Positions 40,253 through 50,475 of a stretch of 64,000 bases of DNA are shown here, piece after piece (within the stretch, counting starts at the first letter, position 1; each line of letters begins with the position of its first letter). The stretch is from an uncultured Gammaproteobacteria bacterium (lineage in GTDB: Bacteria > Pseudomonadota > Gammaproteobacteria > HyVt-429). Location of the stretch: NCBI GenBank assembly GCA_947259975.1, contig CAMYOD010000060.1, forward strand, positions 1 through 64,000, in the 5' to 3' direction. The position numbers and the translations under genes are program-made. The notes under the pieces are model-generated. The model had not been told where the DNA came from and did no database searches. It worked only from the letters and a program-made list of their open reading frames with translations.

Positions 40253-41593
40253 TCACAAACCCAACTTCTTTTCCAGGTGGTGAATATCCACGCCGCCGCG
40301 CTGAAATGCCGCGTCGTCCATGATATCCCGATGCAGCGGGATGTTGGTCTTGATGCCCTCGATCACGACCTCGGTCAAGGCGTTGCGCATCCGTGCCATG
40401 GCATCGCCACGGGTCTTGGCGTGGGCGATCAGTTTGCCGATCAGTGAGTCGTAATAGGGCGGCACCACGTAGCCGTTATAGGCGTGAGAGTCCATGCGTA
40501 TGCCGGGGCCGCCGGGTTGGTGATACTGGGTAATCGGCCCGGGGGACGGCGCAAAAGTTTGTGGATCCTCCGCGTTGATACGGCACTCGATTGCGTGGCC
40601 ATTGATGCGGATGTCCGACTGGGCGCAGGACAAGGTCTCGCCGCCGGCAACGCGAATCTGCTCGGCGACCAGATCGACGCCGGTGATCATCTCGGTAACC
40701 GGATGCTCAACCTGGATGCGGGTGTTCATTTCGATAAAGAAGAACTCTCCATCCTGGTACAGAAATTCAAACGTGCCCGCGCCGCGGTAGCCGATTTCCC
40801 GGCACGCCTGCGCGCAACGCTCACCGATTTCGGCGCGCTGTACTTCGGTAATCCCCGGCGCCGGGGCTTCCTCGATGACCTTTTGGTGGCGCCGCTGGAT
40901 CGAGCAATCGCGTTCACCGAGATGGATGGCATTGCCGTGTTCGTCGGCGAGGACCTGGAACTCCACATGCCGCGGCCGCTCGAGAAATTTCTCCATATAC
41001 ACGACACTGTTGTTGAAGGCCGCGGCCGCCTCGGCGCGGGTCAGCGAGATTGAATTCAGCAACGTGGCTTCGTTGCGTACCATCCGCATGCCTTTGCCAC
41101 CGCCACCCCCGGAGGCCTTGATGATAATCGGGTAGCCAATATCCTGTGCCACGCGCAGATTCTCGGCATCATCATCGCCCAGCGGTCCGTCCGAACCCGG
41201 CACGCAGGGGATACCTGCCGCTTTCATGACGCGAATGGCAGAGACCTTGTCACCCATGAGCCGAATGGTGTCAGGTTTAGGTCCGATGAAAACGAAACCA
41301 CTTTGTTCGACGCGCTCCGCGAAGTCCGCGTTCTCCGCGAGAAAGCCGTAGCCTGGGTGGATCGCCTCGGCGTCGGTGACCTCCGCGGCGCTGATCACGG
41401 CGGGGACATGCAGATAACTTAACGCCGCCTGCGCGGGGCCGATGCAAACGGACTCGTCCGCGAGCCGGACACATTTTGTGTCACGATCGGCTTCAGAATG
41501 CAGCGCCACGGTGCGAATGCCGAGCATGCGGCAGGCGCGCTGGATTCGCAGCGCAATCTCGCCGCGATTAGCAATCACAATCTTCTTGATCAT
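40253..41593 (-). CDS. accC: acetyl-CoA carboxylase, biotin carboxylase subunit
   Basis: This 446-residue ATP-grasp enzyme carboxylates the biotin of AccB in fatty-acid synthesis. Characteristic segments are [107 protein letters not shown] and [13 protein letters not shown]. The ATG at 41593 gives the standard N-terminus. It follows accB by 19 bases. AccA and AccD are not in the window. Confidence 0.98.
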   Translation of the reverse strand: MIKKIVIANRGEIALRIQRACRMLGIRTVALHSEADRDTKCVRLADESVCIGPAQAALSYLHVPAVISAAEVTDAEAIHPGYGFLAENADFAERVEQSGFVFIGPKPDTIRLMGDKVSAIRVMKAAGIPCVPGSDGPLGDDDAENLRVAQDIGYPIIIKASGGGGGKGMRMVRNEATLLNSISLTRAEAAAAFNNSVVYMEKFLERPRHVEFQVLADEHGNAIHLGERDCSIQRRHQKVIEEAPAPGITEVQRAEIGERCAQACREIGYRGAGTFEFLYQDGEFFFIEMNTRIQVEHPVTEMITGVDLVAEQIRVAGGETLSCAQSDIRINGHAIECRINAEDPQTFAPSPGPITQYHQPGGPGIRMDSHAYNGYVVPPYYDSLIGKLIAHAKTRGDAMARMRNALTEVVIEGIKTNIPLHRDIMDDAAFQRGGVDIHHLEKKLGL

Positions 41594-41612
41594 TCGATAC
41601 TGCGTGCGGTTC

Positions 41613-42062
41613 TTAATCGATAATGAAGAGTGGCTCGCCGAATTCCACCGGCTCACCATTTTGCTTGAGGACAGCGCGTATAGTGCCTGCCTTGTCGGCC
41701 TCGATCTCGTTGAACAACTTCATGGCCTCGACGATGCAGAGTGTGTCGCCCACCGCTACGGCGGTGCCGATTTCGACAAACGGTTTAGTCGTCGGCGAGG
41801 ACGCGGAATAGTAGGTTCCTACCATCGGTGATTTCACGGCATGTCCCGCCGGGACCTCGGCCTCCGCGGCGGCAGGTGGTGCGACCGTCTCCGGTGCGGC
41901 GGCGACAGCGACCGGGCGCGGCGCCGACATCGCGCCCGCTGCAGCCGAAACGGAACTCGCGCGGCTGATACGTATAGACTCCTCGCCTTCCTTGATTTCG
42001 ATCTCGGCGAGATCGGAATCTTCCAGCAGTTCAATCAATTTTTTTACTTTGCGAATGTCCAT
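41613..42062 (-). CDS. accB: biotin carboxyl carrier protein of acetyl-CoA carboxylase
   Basis: This 149-residue carrier has the N-terminal [20 protein letters not shown], an Ala/Pro-rich flexible linker, and the C-terminal biotinyl domain with the [12 protein letters not shown] motif whose Lys is biotinylated. The thumb region [12 protein letters not shown] is present. Its ATG overlaps the stop region of aroQ by one base, so the aroQ-accB-accC operon is closely packed. Confidence 0.98.
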   Translation of the reverse strand: MDIRKVKKLIELLEDSDLAEIEIKEGEESIRISRASSVSAAAGAMSAPRPVAVAAAPETVAPPAAAEAEVPAGHAVKSPMVGTYYSASSPTTKPFVEIGTAVAVGDTLCIVEAMKLFNEIEADKAGTIRAVLKQNGEPVEFGEPLFIID

Positions 42063-42514
42063 CAGTCCGGAGCCTCGTGTGCAAGTTGGTCAAGCGCCGC
42101 GCGCAATGCGAGTTCGTAACCGTAGGCGCCAAGGCCGCTGATTACGCCGACGGCTATATCGGAAAAGTGAGAGTGTTTTCGAAACGGCTCGCGCGCAAAA
42201 ACGTTCGACAGATGTACTTCGATAAAGGGAATCTTCACCGCTGCCAGCGCGTCGCGCACAGCGACACTGGTATGCGTAAACGCCGCGGGGTTGATGATGA
42301 TGAATTCGACGCCATCACGACCCGCCGCCTGAATGGCATCAACCAGATCATGTTCGGCATTGCTTTGCAGAGACTGCAGATCATGTCCGGCCGCGCTGGC
42401 CAGGCTGGCCAGATGCCGGTCAATCTCCGTCAGCGTCGTTTGGCCGTAATGCTCCGGCTCCCGGGTACCCAGGAGATTGAGGTTGGGGCCATGTAAGACC
42501 AGTAGCTGAGCCAT
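42062..42514 (-). CDS. aroQ: 3-dehydroquinate dehydratase, type II
   Basis: This 150-residue dodecameric enzyme dehydrates dehydroquinate in the shikimate pathway. It shows [20 protein letters not shown] with the catalytic loop Arg/Tyr, [37 protein letters not shown] with its catalytic His, and [18 protein letters not shown]. It begins the aroQ-accB-accC group and probably the whole minus-strand series to glk. The 195-base region upstream contains a perfect palindrome that could be an operator. Confidence 0.97.
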   Translation of the reverse strand: MAQLLVLHGPNLNLLGTREPEHYGQTTLTEIDRHLASLASAAGHDLQSLQSNAEHDLVDAIQAAGRDGVEFIIINPAAFTHTSVAVRDALAAVKIPFIEVHLSNVFAREPFRKHSHFSDIAVGVISGLGAYGYELALRAALDQLAHEAPD

Positions 42515-42658
42515 TTATATAGTGGTTATTCGCCGCCAGAGGCTCGGCGGGCGCCAGGTTTCTCCCAGGCTAGGGTTCATCGCCGCCGCGTCGGCCAGGC
42601 ACGGAGTAGTGTGCCGGAGCGGGTCCGAGTTGTCCAGTTCGCGGGAATTAGCGGCATG

Positions 42659-42679
42659 TTTACCGAAATTATCGGTAAA
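42659..42679. promoter_or_regulatory. perfect 21-bp palindrome upstream of aroQ-accBC
   Basis: Two exact eight-base arms, TTTACCGA and TCGGTAAA, flank five A/T bases. It lies about 145 bases upstream of the aroQ start and 31 bases beyond the end of the TlpA-like gene. The symmetry and A/T centre look like a dimeric repressor site; no T-run follows, so it is not an intrinsic terminator. The regulator is not known. Confidence 0.5.
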
Positions 42680-42709
42680 TCAGGTGAGATCGCCGGGCGA
42701 AACCGCTCC

Positions 42710-43288
42710 CTAATCCGCCACCGCGTTGGCGGGGGCGCCCGGTGTCAGTAGCGGTTGCAGCAGAGCGTCGAGTTCGGCGTGCGTGTAGGCGCCGGTCTTG
42801 GTCGAATGCACGCGGCCGTTGCGGTCGATGATCACACTGTAGGGCAGTACGCCGGTGAGGTTGCCGTAATCGCTCATCAGCGCCGCGACGTCCTGTGCGC
42901 CCACCAGGAGCGGATAATCGATCAACAGGCCGTCACGGTAGTCCTGCACCGCCTCGCGCTCATCCAGGGCGATACCCACGATCTGCAATCCGGCAGTGGC
43001 GTACTTCGCCTGCAGCTGCATGAAGAGGGGAATCTCCTCACGGCAGGGCGGGCACCAGGTGGCCCAGAAATTCAGCAGCACGACCTTGCCGCGCCATTCT
43101 TCGAACTGGCGCGCCTGTCCCTTGAGATCCGGCAGGGTGAAGGTTAACGATGGCTGGCCGACGATGGGGTTGGCGCGGCGCGTGTCGATGGTTTCGTGGG
43201 TGGGCTGTTGGCGCTGTCCGAAAAGGTAACCGGCCACCGCCGCAAACAGGGCGATCGCCACGAGGGCGATGAAACGCTTGCCCGGCAT
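42710..43288 (-). CDS. TlpA/ResA-like periplasmic thiol-disulfide oxidoreductase
   Basis: This 192-residue protein has an N-terminal membrane anchor (FIALVAIALFAAVAGYLFG) and a thioredoxin fold of the TlpA type: LPDLKGQARQFEEWRGKVVL, NFWATWCPPCREEIPLFMQL with the CPPC active site, and GVLPYSVIIDRNGRV with the cis-Pro. It probably acts as a periplasmic reductant for cytochrome maturation or other thiols. It starts three bases after the dsbD stop, so DsbD is its likely electron source. Confidence 0.92.
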   Translation of the reverse strand: MPGKRFIALVAIALFAAVAGYLFGQRQQPTHETIDTRRANPIVGQPSLTFTLPDLKGQARQFEEWRGKVVLLNFWATWCPPCREEIPLFMQLQAKYATAGLQIVGIALDEREAVQDYRDGLLIDYPLLVGAQDVAALMSDYGNLTGVLPYSVIIDRNGRVHSTKTGAYTHAELDALLQPLLTPGAPANAVAD

Positions 43289-43291
43289 CGG

Positions 43292-45520
43292 TCAGGCTTC
43301 CGCCCGGACGTTGTTCAGGGTTGTGCGAAATTCCTCGGCAGACTGGTAGCCGTAGAAATTATGCTGTTCCAGCAGGCGCCCGTCCGGGCTGACGAACAGG
43401 TAGGCGGGGGGCGCAAAAACTCCGTAACGTTTCTTTAAGGCATTCGCATCCGCGTCGTTCGGATCGGTCACGTCGATCTTCAGGGCGACGAAATCATTCT
43501 GCAAAATCGTTTGCACCTGGGCATCGACAAAGGTGCTGCTCTCCATTTTGACGCAATAGCTGCACCAGTCCGCATAATAGTCGATGACTACCGGCTTACC
43601 CGATGATTGGGCCTGGGTGAGCGCGGCGTCCAGCTGGGTAACCGTCTTCACGGACTGAAACAGGACGTTGACCGGCACGGTAGCGCCGCCGCTGGATCCG
43701 GACACCGCGGAGATGCGATTAAGCGGCAGCGGTCGCAGGATATCCCGTTCGCCGGCCATGCCGCCGAGCAGGGCGAGCACGCCCCAGATCAACATGAATA
43801 CGCCCACACCCTTCCAGAGATAGCGCCAGCCGCTGACACCTTCCGGTAACCCCTGCAACGCACCCAGGTATACGGATGTGATGATGAGCAGTGCGGCCCA
43901 CAGGAACAATCCCGCCTCGGGCAATACCAGGGACAACAAATAGATCGCGACCCCGAGCAGCAGCACGCCGAAGACATATTTTACCTTGTCCATCCACATG
44001 CCGGCCCGTGGTAGCAGGAAGTTGGCGCCGAAACCCACCGCGATCAACACCACCCCCATGCCCATGGCCATGGCAAACATGAGCCAGCCGCCGAGTACCG
44101 GATCTTTCGAGGCGATCGCCAGGCCGAGCACCGATAGCAGCAACGGGGAGGCACAGGCGCCGACGATAAGCGCCGAGACGATACCCATGATGAAAACGCC
44201 GATAAACTTACCGCCCTGCAACGATTGGCTGCGCGACTGCAGACGCGACTGAACCGCCGACGGCATCTGGATCTCATAGAAGCCGAACATGGAAAGTGCG
44301 AGCAATACCAGAATTGCGCTGAAGATGCCGATGGCCCAGACGTTCTGAAAATACGCCTGCAGCTGATTACCACTGAAGCCCGCAAGCACGCCCGCCGCGG
44401 TGTAGGTGACCGCAGTGCCGAGCACATAAACGGTCGACAACATCCCGCCACGCATGTGCGTCGGCGAGGCACCACCCTGGCCGACGATAATGCTCGAGAG
44501 GATTGGAATCATCGGCAATACGCAGGGCGTGAAGGTCAGCAAAAAGCCGACCCCGAGCGCACCCAGGATGGCGAGCAGATATTCGCGCGCAGAGACCCGT
44601 TTCGCCGTGTCGATATCCTGGCTGGCGCCGGCGATGCCGGCGGGCAGCGAGACCTCAAGGGTCTTATTGACGGGCGGATAGCAGATGCCTTTTTCGGCGC
44701 AGCCCTGGTAGCTGGCGATCACTTGCATCGGTGCCGCTGCGCCGCTCGCCCGGTCCACCGGCAGATCGAAGCTGACCGTGCCGTAATAAACTTCAGTCTT
44801 GCCGAAAAACTCGTCTATCTTTTCCTTGCCCTTGGGCAAGGTATAGGGCGCCACGACCGCGTGGTCCGATCCGGAGCGGAAGCTGGTCTTGTCACGATAC
44901 AGGTAGTAGTCGTCGGCGATCTGGAAATGCGCACGCAGGGTGTTCCCGTCGACGGCTTCCAATAGCAACTTGAATGCGTCGTCCGGCGCGAGGAACTCGT
45001 CGCCGGCGGCGTTTTGATCGAGCAGACCCGACAGTGATTTCAGTGAGTCGATCGTGGCTGGCGCGGTCGCGGCCGGCGCCGTGGTAACGGCCGCGAGCGT
45101 GAGTTGCGCTTCCTGGGTGAGCGGCGGATAACAAACGCCAATCGGTTCGTTACATCCCTGGGACGATGCGCGCAGCGTAACCGACTGTGTGTCACCCGCA
45201 GTGCGTTTGAGCGGCACACGCGCGGTGACGGACTTCGTATAAATCTCGACCTCGCCGAAAAACTCGTCCTGTTTGCGTTTGCCCGGCGGCAGTTCGAACT
45301 TGCCTGTTTCGACGCCTTTGCCGAGTACCTCAAAACCAAACTTGCTGCCATAGAGATAATAGCCGTCGGCGATCTTCCAGGTTGCCTCGATAGTCTGCGC
45401 ATCGACGACGGCCGCCGAGAAGGCGAATGCCTTTTCGGGTTCGAGCAACTCATCGTCCTGGGCGACGCTGGGAAGGGCGACCCAGAGCAACATGCTGATG
45501 AGAAGGATTCGGGTGATCAT
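43292..45520 (-). CDS. dsbD: thiol:disulfide interchange protein DsbD with duplicated alpha domain
   Basis: This 742-residue protein moves electrons from cytoplasmic thioredoxin to periplasmic proteins. A signal peptide (to about 21) precedes two N-terminal alpha domains. The first contains GCNEPIGVCYPP and the second GCAEKGICYPP, each with its own Cys pair. The membrane domain (about 325-600) includes FTPCVLPMIPILSSI and the later GACASP Cys. The C-terminal thioredoxin domain carries YADWCSYCVKM. E. coli DsbD is about 565 residues and has one alpha domain, so this protein has an extra one. cutA precedes it and a TlpA-like gene follows. Confidence 0.93.
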   Translation of the reverse strand: MITRILLISMLLWVALPSVAQDDELLEPEKAFAFSAAVVDAQTIEATWKIADGYYLYGSKFGFEVLGKGVETGKFELPPGKRKQDEFFGEVEIYTKSVTARVPLKRTAGDTQSVTLRASSQGCNEPIGVCYPPLTQEAQLTLAAVTTAPAATAPATIDSLKSLSGLLDQNAAGDEFLAPDDAFKLLLEAVDGNTLRAHFQIADDYYLYRDKTSFRSGSDHAVVAPYTLPKGKEKIDEFFGKTEVYYGTVSFDLPVDRASGAAAPMQVIASYQGCAEKGICYPPVNKTLEVSLPAGIAGASQDIDTAKRVSAREYLLAILGALGVGFLLTFTPCVLPMIPILSSIIVGQGGASPTHMRGGMLSTVYVLGTAVTYTAAGVLAGFSGNQLQAYFQNVWAIGIFSAILVLLALSMFGFYEIQMPSAVQSRLQSRSQSLQGGKFIGVFIMGIVSALIVGACASPLLLSVLGLAIASKDPVLGGWLMFAMAMGMGVVLIAVGFGANFLLPRAGMWMDKVKYVFGVLLLGVAIYLLSLVLPEAGLFLWAALLIITSVYLGALQGLPEGVSGWRYLWKGVGVFMLIWGVLALLGGMAGERDILRPLPLNRISAVSGSSGGATVPVNVLFQSVKTVTQLDAALTQAQSSGKPVVIDYYADWCSYCVKMESSTFVDAQVQTILQNDFVALKIDVTDPNDADANALKKRYGVFAPPAYLFVSPDGRLLEQHNFYGYQSAEEFRTTLNNVRAEA

Positions 45521-45526
45521 GGGTGT

Positions 45527-45847
45527 TTACTCCGGACGGTCAAGCCAACGAAGGTATTCGGCTAAACCATCCACAATTGGGACCGCGATTATTTCGGGAA
45601 GTTCGTAGGGATGCAGTTCGCGGGTGCGCCTTTCGATCTCTTTATAATGCCGGCGTGCGCCCTTGATGATCACCAGACACTCCGTCTCGCTGGCGATCTT
45701 GCCCTTCCATTTGTAGATCGATTGCATCGCCGGCAGAACATTCGCGCAAGCGGCAAGACCCTCGTCGACCAATTGCTGGGCAATCGTCATCCCGGTCTCC
45801 ATATCGGCGCAGCTCGTCAACACCAGTTGGTACGCCGTTTCAGCCAT
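45527..45847 (-). CDS. cutA: divalent-cation tolerance protein CutA
   Basis: This 106-residue trimeric protein matches the PII-like CutA1 family: LVLTSCADMETGMTIAQQLV, EGLAACANVLPAMQSIYKWK, GKIASETECLVIIKG and HPYELPEIIAVPI. It is linked to copper tolerance in E. coli, although the true function is unsettled. It lies six bases before dsbD, as in E. coli. The 275-base gap to fxsA (45848-46122) shows an A/T-rich stretch near 45910-45925 that may hold its promoter, and no gene. Confidence 0.95.
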   Translation of the reverse strand: MAETAYQLVLTSCADMETGMTIAQQLVDEGLAACANVLPAMQSIYKWKGKIASETECLVIIKGARRHYKEIERRTRELHPYELPEIIAVPIVDGLAEYLRWLDRPE

Positions 45848-46122
45848 GTGTGGATCGTGAAACTGATAGTGGGTTCAGGGTGGACTTTAAATCTTGCGCG
45901 CCGACCGTACATATTAATATTGTGCATTTCAGGTGTCCCGCGCGCGGCGGATTCCGGCCGGGTCTCCCTAACGGTAGACGAATTCTACACGCAAACGATC
46001 CTCCGTGCGGTCGCCCCGGTGCGGCCATGGCCCGGAATGCCCGGCCACAGCTCCGTTCCAGTGGCCCGGCGTGACCAAACGTGTGAGTATCGGCTACCGG
46101 TGCGCTGCCGACGTAAACGCCC

Positions 46123-46575
46123 ATGACGCCATTTCATATCCTCTTCGCCGTTTTTCTGCTGGTACCCCTGCTGGAGATCTATCTGCTGATCAAGGTCGGC
46201 GGGATCATCGGCGGCGGTTGGACGGTGGCGCTGGTAGTGGGAACCGCGGCGGTGGGGGCGTGGCTGGTGCGCGCCCAGGGTCTGAGCACCGTGCAGCGAG
46301 TCCAGAGTACGCTCCAGCAGGGCGGCTTTCCTGCCGTCGAGATGCTCGAGGGGCTCGCCATCTTCCTTGCCGGCGCCCTGTTGCTGACACCGGGATTTTT
46401 CACCGACGCCATCGGCTTCGCCTGTCTGCTGCCGCCGCTGCGCCGTAGCCTGGTAGTGCGGGCGCTGCGCAGCGGCCTCGGCAGCCCGCCTGGTGGTGCG
46501 GCGACGCCGCCGCAATCGGCCGCGGCCGCGGGGCGCAAGCCCCTCGACGGGGAATACCGTCGTCTCGACGACTGA
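46123..46575 (+). CDS. fxsA: FxsA-family membrane protein
   Basis: This 150-residue membrane protein matches FxsA: the N-terminal FHILFAVFLLVPLLEIYLLI, a KVGGIIGGGWTV stretch, and AIFLAGALLLTPGFFTDAIG before PPLRRSLV. Two to four membrane segments are present, with a Gly/Pro/Ala-rich cytoplasmic tail. In E. coli fxsA also sits beside groESL; it was named for suppressing phage T7 exclusion by F. The normal role is unclear. Confidence 0.92.
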   Translation: MTPFHILFAVFLLVPLLEIYLLIKVGGIIGGGWTVALVVGTAAVGAWLVRAQGLSTVQRVQSTLQQGGFPAVEMLEGLAIFLAGALLLTPGFFTDAIGFACLLPPLRRSLVVRALRSGLGSPPGGAATPPQSAAAAGRKPLDGEYRRLDD

Positions 46576-46624
46576 GGTCGCCGCCGCGCCCGCTCAATAC
46601 GCCTGCCATTGTTGCGCCGATGGC

Positions 46625-46678
46625 TTGACATCGTGGCCGCGATTCATATGATTAGCACTCATCTCGCTCGAGTGCTAA
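46625..46678 (+). promoter_or_regulatory. groESL promoter overlapped by a CIRCE operator
   Basis: TTGACA (46625-46630) and TATGAT (46647-46652) are spaced by 16 bases, a good sigma-70 promoter. The sequence TTAGCACTC-N9-GAGTGCTAA at 46652-46678 is a perfect CIRCE element, the binding site of the heat-shock repressor HrcA. The operator starts within the -10 box, so HrcA would block initiation directly. Confidence 0.95.
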
Positions 46679-46728
46679 CAATCGCTCGAAAGTAATTCAT
46701 AACATTTTGTTTATAAAGGAGATCTAGA

Positions 46729-47019
46729 ATGAATATTCGTCCCCTTCACGATCGCGTGATTGTCCGCCGTCTGGACGAGGAGCGCACCAGCCCCGGCGGC
46801 ATCGTGATTCCGGATACCGCGGCCGAAAAGCCCATGCAGGGCGAAGTGGTCGCCGCCGGCAACGGCAAGCTCATGGACAATGGCGAGCTGCGTCCCCTCG
46901 ACGTCAAGGCCGGGGACAAGATTCTGTTCGGCAAGTACTCCGGCACCGAGGTCAAGGTCAGCGGGGAAGACCTGTTGGTGATGCGCGAAGACGACATCAT
47001 GGGTGTTATCGAGGGCTGA
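46729..47019 (+). CDS. groES: co-chaperonin GroES
   Basis: This 96-residue protein caps the GroEL ring. It begins [20 protein letters not shown] and has the mobile loop [20 protein letters not shown], then [16 protein letters not shown] and the C-terminal [18 protein letters not shown] lies eight bases before the ATG. It is the first gene of the HrcA-controlled groES-groEL operon. Confidence 0.98.
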   Translation: MNIRPLHDRVIVRRLDEERTSPGGIVIPDTAAEKPMQGEVVAAGNGKLMDNGELRPLDVKAGDKILFGKYSGTEVKVSGEDLLVMREDDIMGVIEG

Positions 47020-48753
<1,734 letters not shown>

Positions 48754-48784
48754 TCCCGACCTCGCTGCTTGTCATCGAGAAACG

Positions 48785-48812
48785 AGGCCCCGCAGACGCG
48801 GGGCCTTTTTTT
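48785..48812 (+). terminator. intrinsic terminator of groESL
   Basis: AGGCCCCGC and GCGGGGCCT form a nine-base stem with a four-base loop, followed by seven T residues. It lies 31 bases after the groEL stop. Confidence 0.95.
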
Positions 48813-48833
48813 GCTTCGCGGGCGCGGTTACCG

Positions 48834-48879
48834 TTAACGAATGTAAATCATTGTTAAAAATAATGAATTTAACCATGAT
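48834..48879 (+). promoter_or_regulatory. A/T-rich inverted repeat and possible promoter upstream of 48971
   Basis: TTAACGAATG and CATTGTTAA form an imperfect inverted repeat (48834-48857). TTGTTA (48851-48856) and CATGAT (48874-48879) are 17 bases apart and could serve as -35 and -10 for the small gene that follows. The stretch is strikingly A/T-rich for this genome. Assignment is tentative. Confidence 0.3.
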
Positions 48880-48970
48880 TTCATGTTGAAAGTGATCCGC
48901 TTCACAGACGCGGCCGGACCGGCTGCATAGACTCGTTTCCGACAGCAACCATTCTTCCGGGGAACGTAAA

Positions 48971-49228
48971 ATGACTTACGCACATCGCAAATTGGATGCC
49001 AACGAGTTGCTCGATATGCAGCATGAGGAGAAACGTGTGAAGGCCTTGCGCCTGATCTATGACCTCAAGTTCACTTTCGGCATGGATGACCTGGCGCGCG
49101 ACTTTCTGCGTCATTACATCAGTGAGAATGCGGACCGGCCCTTGTTTGCCGAAAGCAGCAGAGTCATCACCCAGCGGGTGATGCATCAGCCGACGGCTGT
49201 GCCCGAGAAATCAGCACTCCCGGGTTGA
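48971..49228 (+). CDS. small protein of unknown function, paralogue 1
   Basis: This 85-residue protein has the central block ALRLIYDLKFTFGMDDLARDFLRHYI, which recurs with clear similarity in the gene at 49513-49704. The N-terminus (MTYAHRKLDANELLDMQHEE) is charged and helical, and the tail is divergent. There is no signal or membrane segment. GGGGAACG precedes the ATG. It has its own terminator at 49303-49328 and lies after groEL. I recognise no family. Confidence 0.65.
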   Translation: MTYAHRKLDANELLDMQHEEKRVKALRLIYDLKFTFGMDDLARDFLRHYISENADRPLFAESSRVITQRVMHQPTAVPEKSALPG

Positions 49229-49302
49229 CGCTACCTTGTCCTCCCGCGTCCGGCCGCGAACCTGCCCTCGCGCATGGTGGCATTTCGTACCGGACCGTTG
49301 AC

Positions 49303-49328
49303 CGGCCCCGCATCGCGGGGCCGTTTTT
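49303..49328 (+). terminator. intrinsic terminator after 48971-49228
   Basis: CGGCCCCGC and GCGGGGCCG form a nine-base stem with a three-base loop, followed by five T residues. Its position separates the two paralogous small genes into different transcripts. Confidence 0.88.
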
Positions 49329-49512
49329 ATTTCCGCGCCTGTTACTGCCGGTTACTGCCTGTTCCAGCACCATGAATTGAGATCCACCGCTCATCGGATT
49401 GCAGCTTCCGTCCAACCGGTTTCGCTTTACAGCACCGGCCAGCCAAATAGACTTCAGCTTAAGCAATAACGCCCGTGACGAAACGGGCACAATCTGTGGG
49501 GCAAGTGAGTTT

Positions 49513-49704
49513 ATGGATGCCAAGAGCTTAATCGATGACGAAACCGGTGGTATTACTTTCCATGACCGCGAGGAACTCATGGAGGCGCTGCAAGTCTTCT
49601 ATGAGCTGAAATTTACCTTCCGGATGGAGGGCCTCGCGCGCCAATTCATCCGCACCTACGTTCACCGCCACCGCGAAGACACGTCACCTGCGCAACTGAT
49701 CTGA
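49513..49704 (+). CDS. small protein of unknown function, paralogue 2
   Basis: This 63-residue protein contains ALQVFYELKFTFRMEGLARQFIRTYV, matching paralogue 1 in most positions over 26 residues. The N-terminal part (MDAKSLIDDETGGITFHDRE) differs completely. The ATG at 49513 was preferred to an earlier in-frame ATG (49399), whose extra residues are compositionally odd. It converges with the methyltransferase at 49737. The function is unknown. Confidence 0.6.
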   Translation: MDAKSLIDDETGGITFHDREELMEALQVFYELKFTFRMEGLARQFIRTYVHRHREDTSPAQLI

Positions 49705-49736
49705 CAGGCCGCAGGTCTGCGAGACGCCGCCTAGAG

Positions 49737-50372
49737 TCACTTCTTGCGCGCCAGCATAATGCCGTCACGTACGGGGAGCAGCACATTGTCCACGCGCGAA
49801 TCCTGCTGGATCATTTCATTCATGCGAACCACCGCATGATCGGTTTCCGTCGCGGGTTTCAGCACGCGGCCCGACCACAGCGCATTATCGACGACCAACA
49901 ATCCACCTGGCCTGAGCAGCGGCAAAACGCCTTGATAGTAGTCGCAATAGGATTCCTTGTCGGCGTCGATAAACACCATATCGAACGGCCCGATTAGGTC
50001 ATTGAGGGAGGCGAGCGCCGGACCGAGGCGAATTTCGATCTTGCGACCATGTGCACTGCGGTCGAGAAAGCTGCGCGCAATCGCGGCGCGGTCCGCGTCG
50101 ACTTCCAGCGAGATCAACTCGCCGTCGTCCGGCAACTCCTCCGCCATGGTCAGGGCCGAATAACCGGTAAACAGCCCGATTTCGAGGATCCGTTTTGCGC
50201 CGATAAGTTGCGCCAGCATTCTTAGAACGGCGCCTTCCAGGGCGCCGGTCAACATCTGTGGGTGGGCGCAGTGCTCCTTTGTGTAGTCTTCGAGTTCACG
50301 CAGCAGTGCGGAGGTCGGATGCGAATGTTCTGCCGCATATTGTTCCAGCGCCTCCGGTATAATCGGCTTCAT
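49737..50372 (-). CDS. O-methyltransferase, family 3 (CCoAOMT-like)
   Basis: This 211-residue SAM enzyme shows the family 3 layout: LTGALEGAVLRMLAQLIGAK, ILEIGLFTGYSALTMAEELP, LISLEVDADRAAIARSFLD, DMVFIDADKESYCDYYQGVL with metal-binding Asp, and LLVVDNALWSGRV with the second Asp-Asn. Plant relatives methylate caffeoyl-CoA; bacterial substrates vary and cannot be told here. It is divergent from glnE across 103 bases. Confidence 0.9.
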   Translation of the reverse strand: MKPIIPEALEQYAAEHSHPTSALLRELEDYTKEHCAHPQMLTGALEGAVLRMLAQLIGAKRILEIGLFTGYSALTMAEELPDDGELISLEVDADRAAIARSFLDRSAHGRKIEIRLGPALASLNDLIGPFDMVFIDADKESYCDYYQGVLPLLRPGGLLVVDNALWSGRVLKPATETDHAVVRMNEMIQQDSRVDNVLLPVRDGIMLARKK

Positions 50373-50475
50373 GTCGGCCCCTCATGTTCTTAGTCTGGAA
50401 TCAGTTTAGTGCCTTGTCCCGAGCCAGAATACCCTGCCAATCTCCAGGCCTGGTCCTGCCCCGGTTAAGCCTTTC

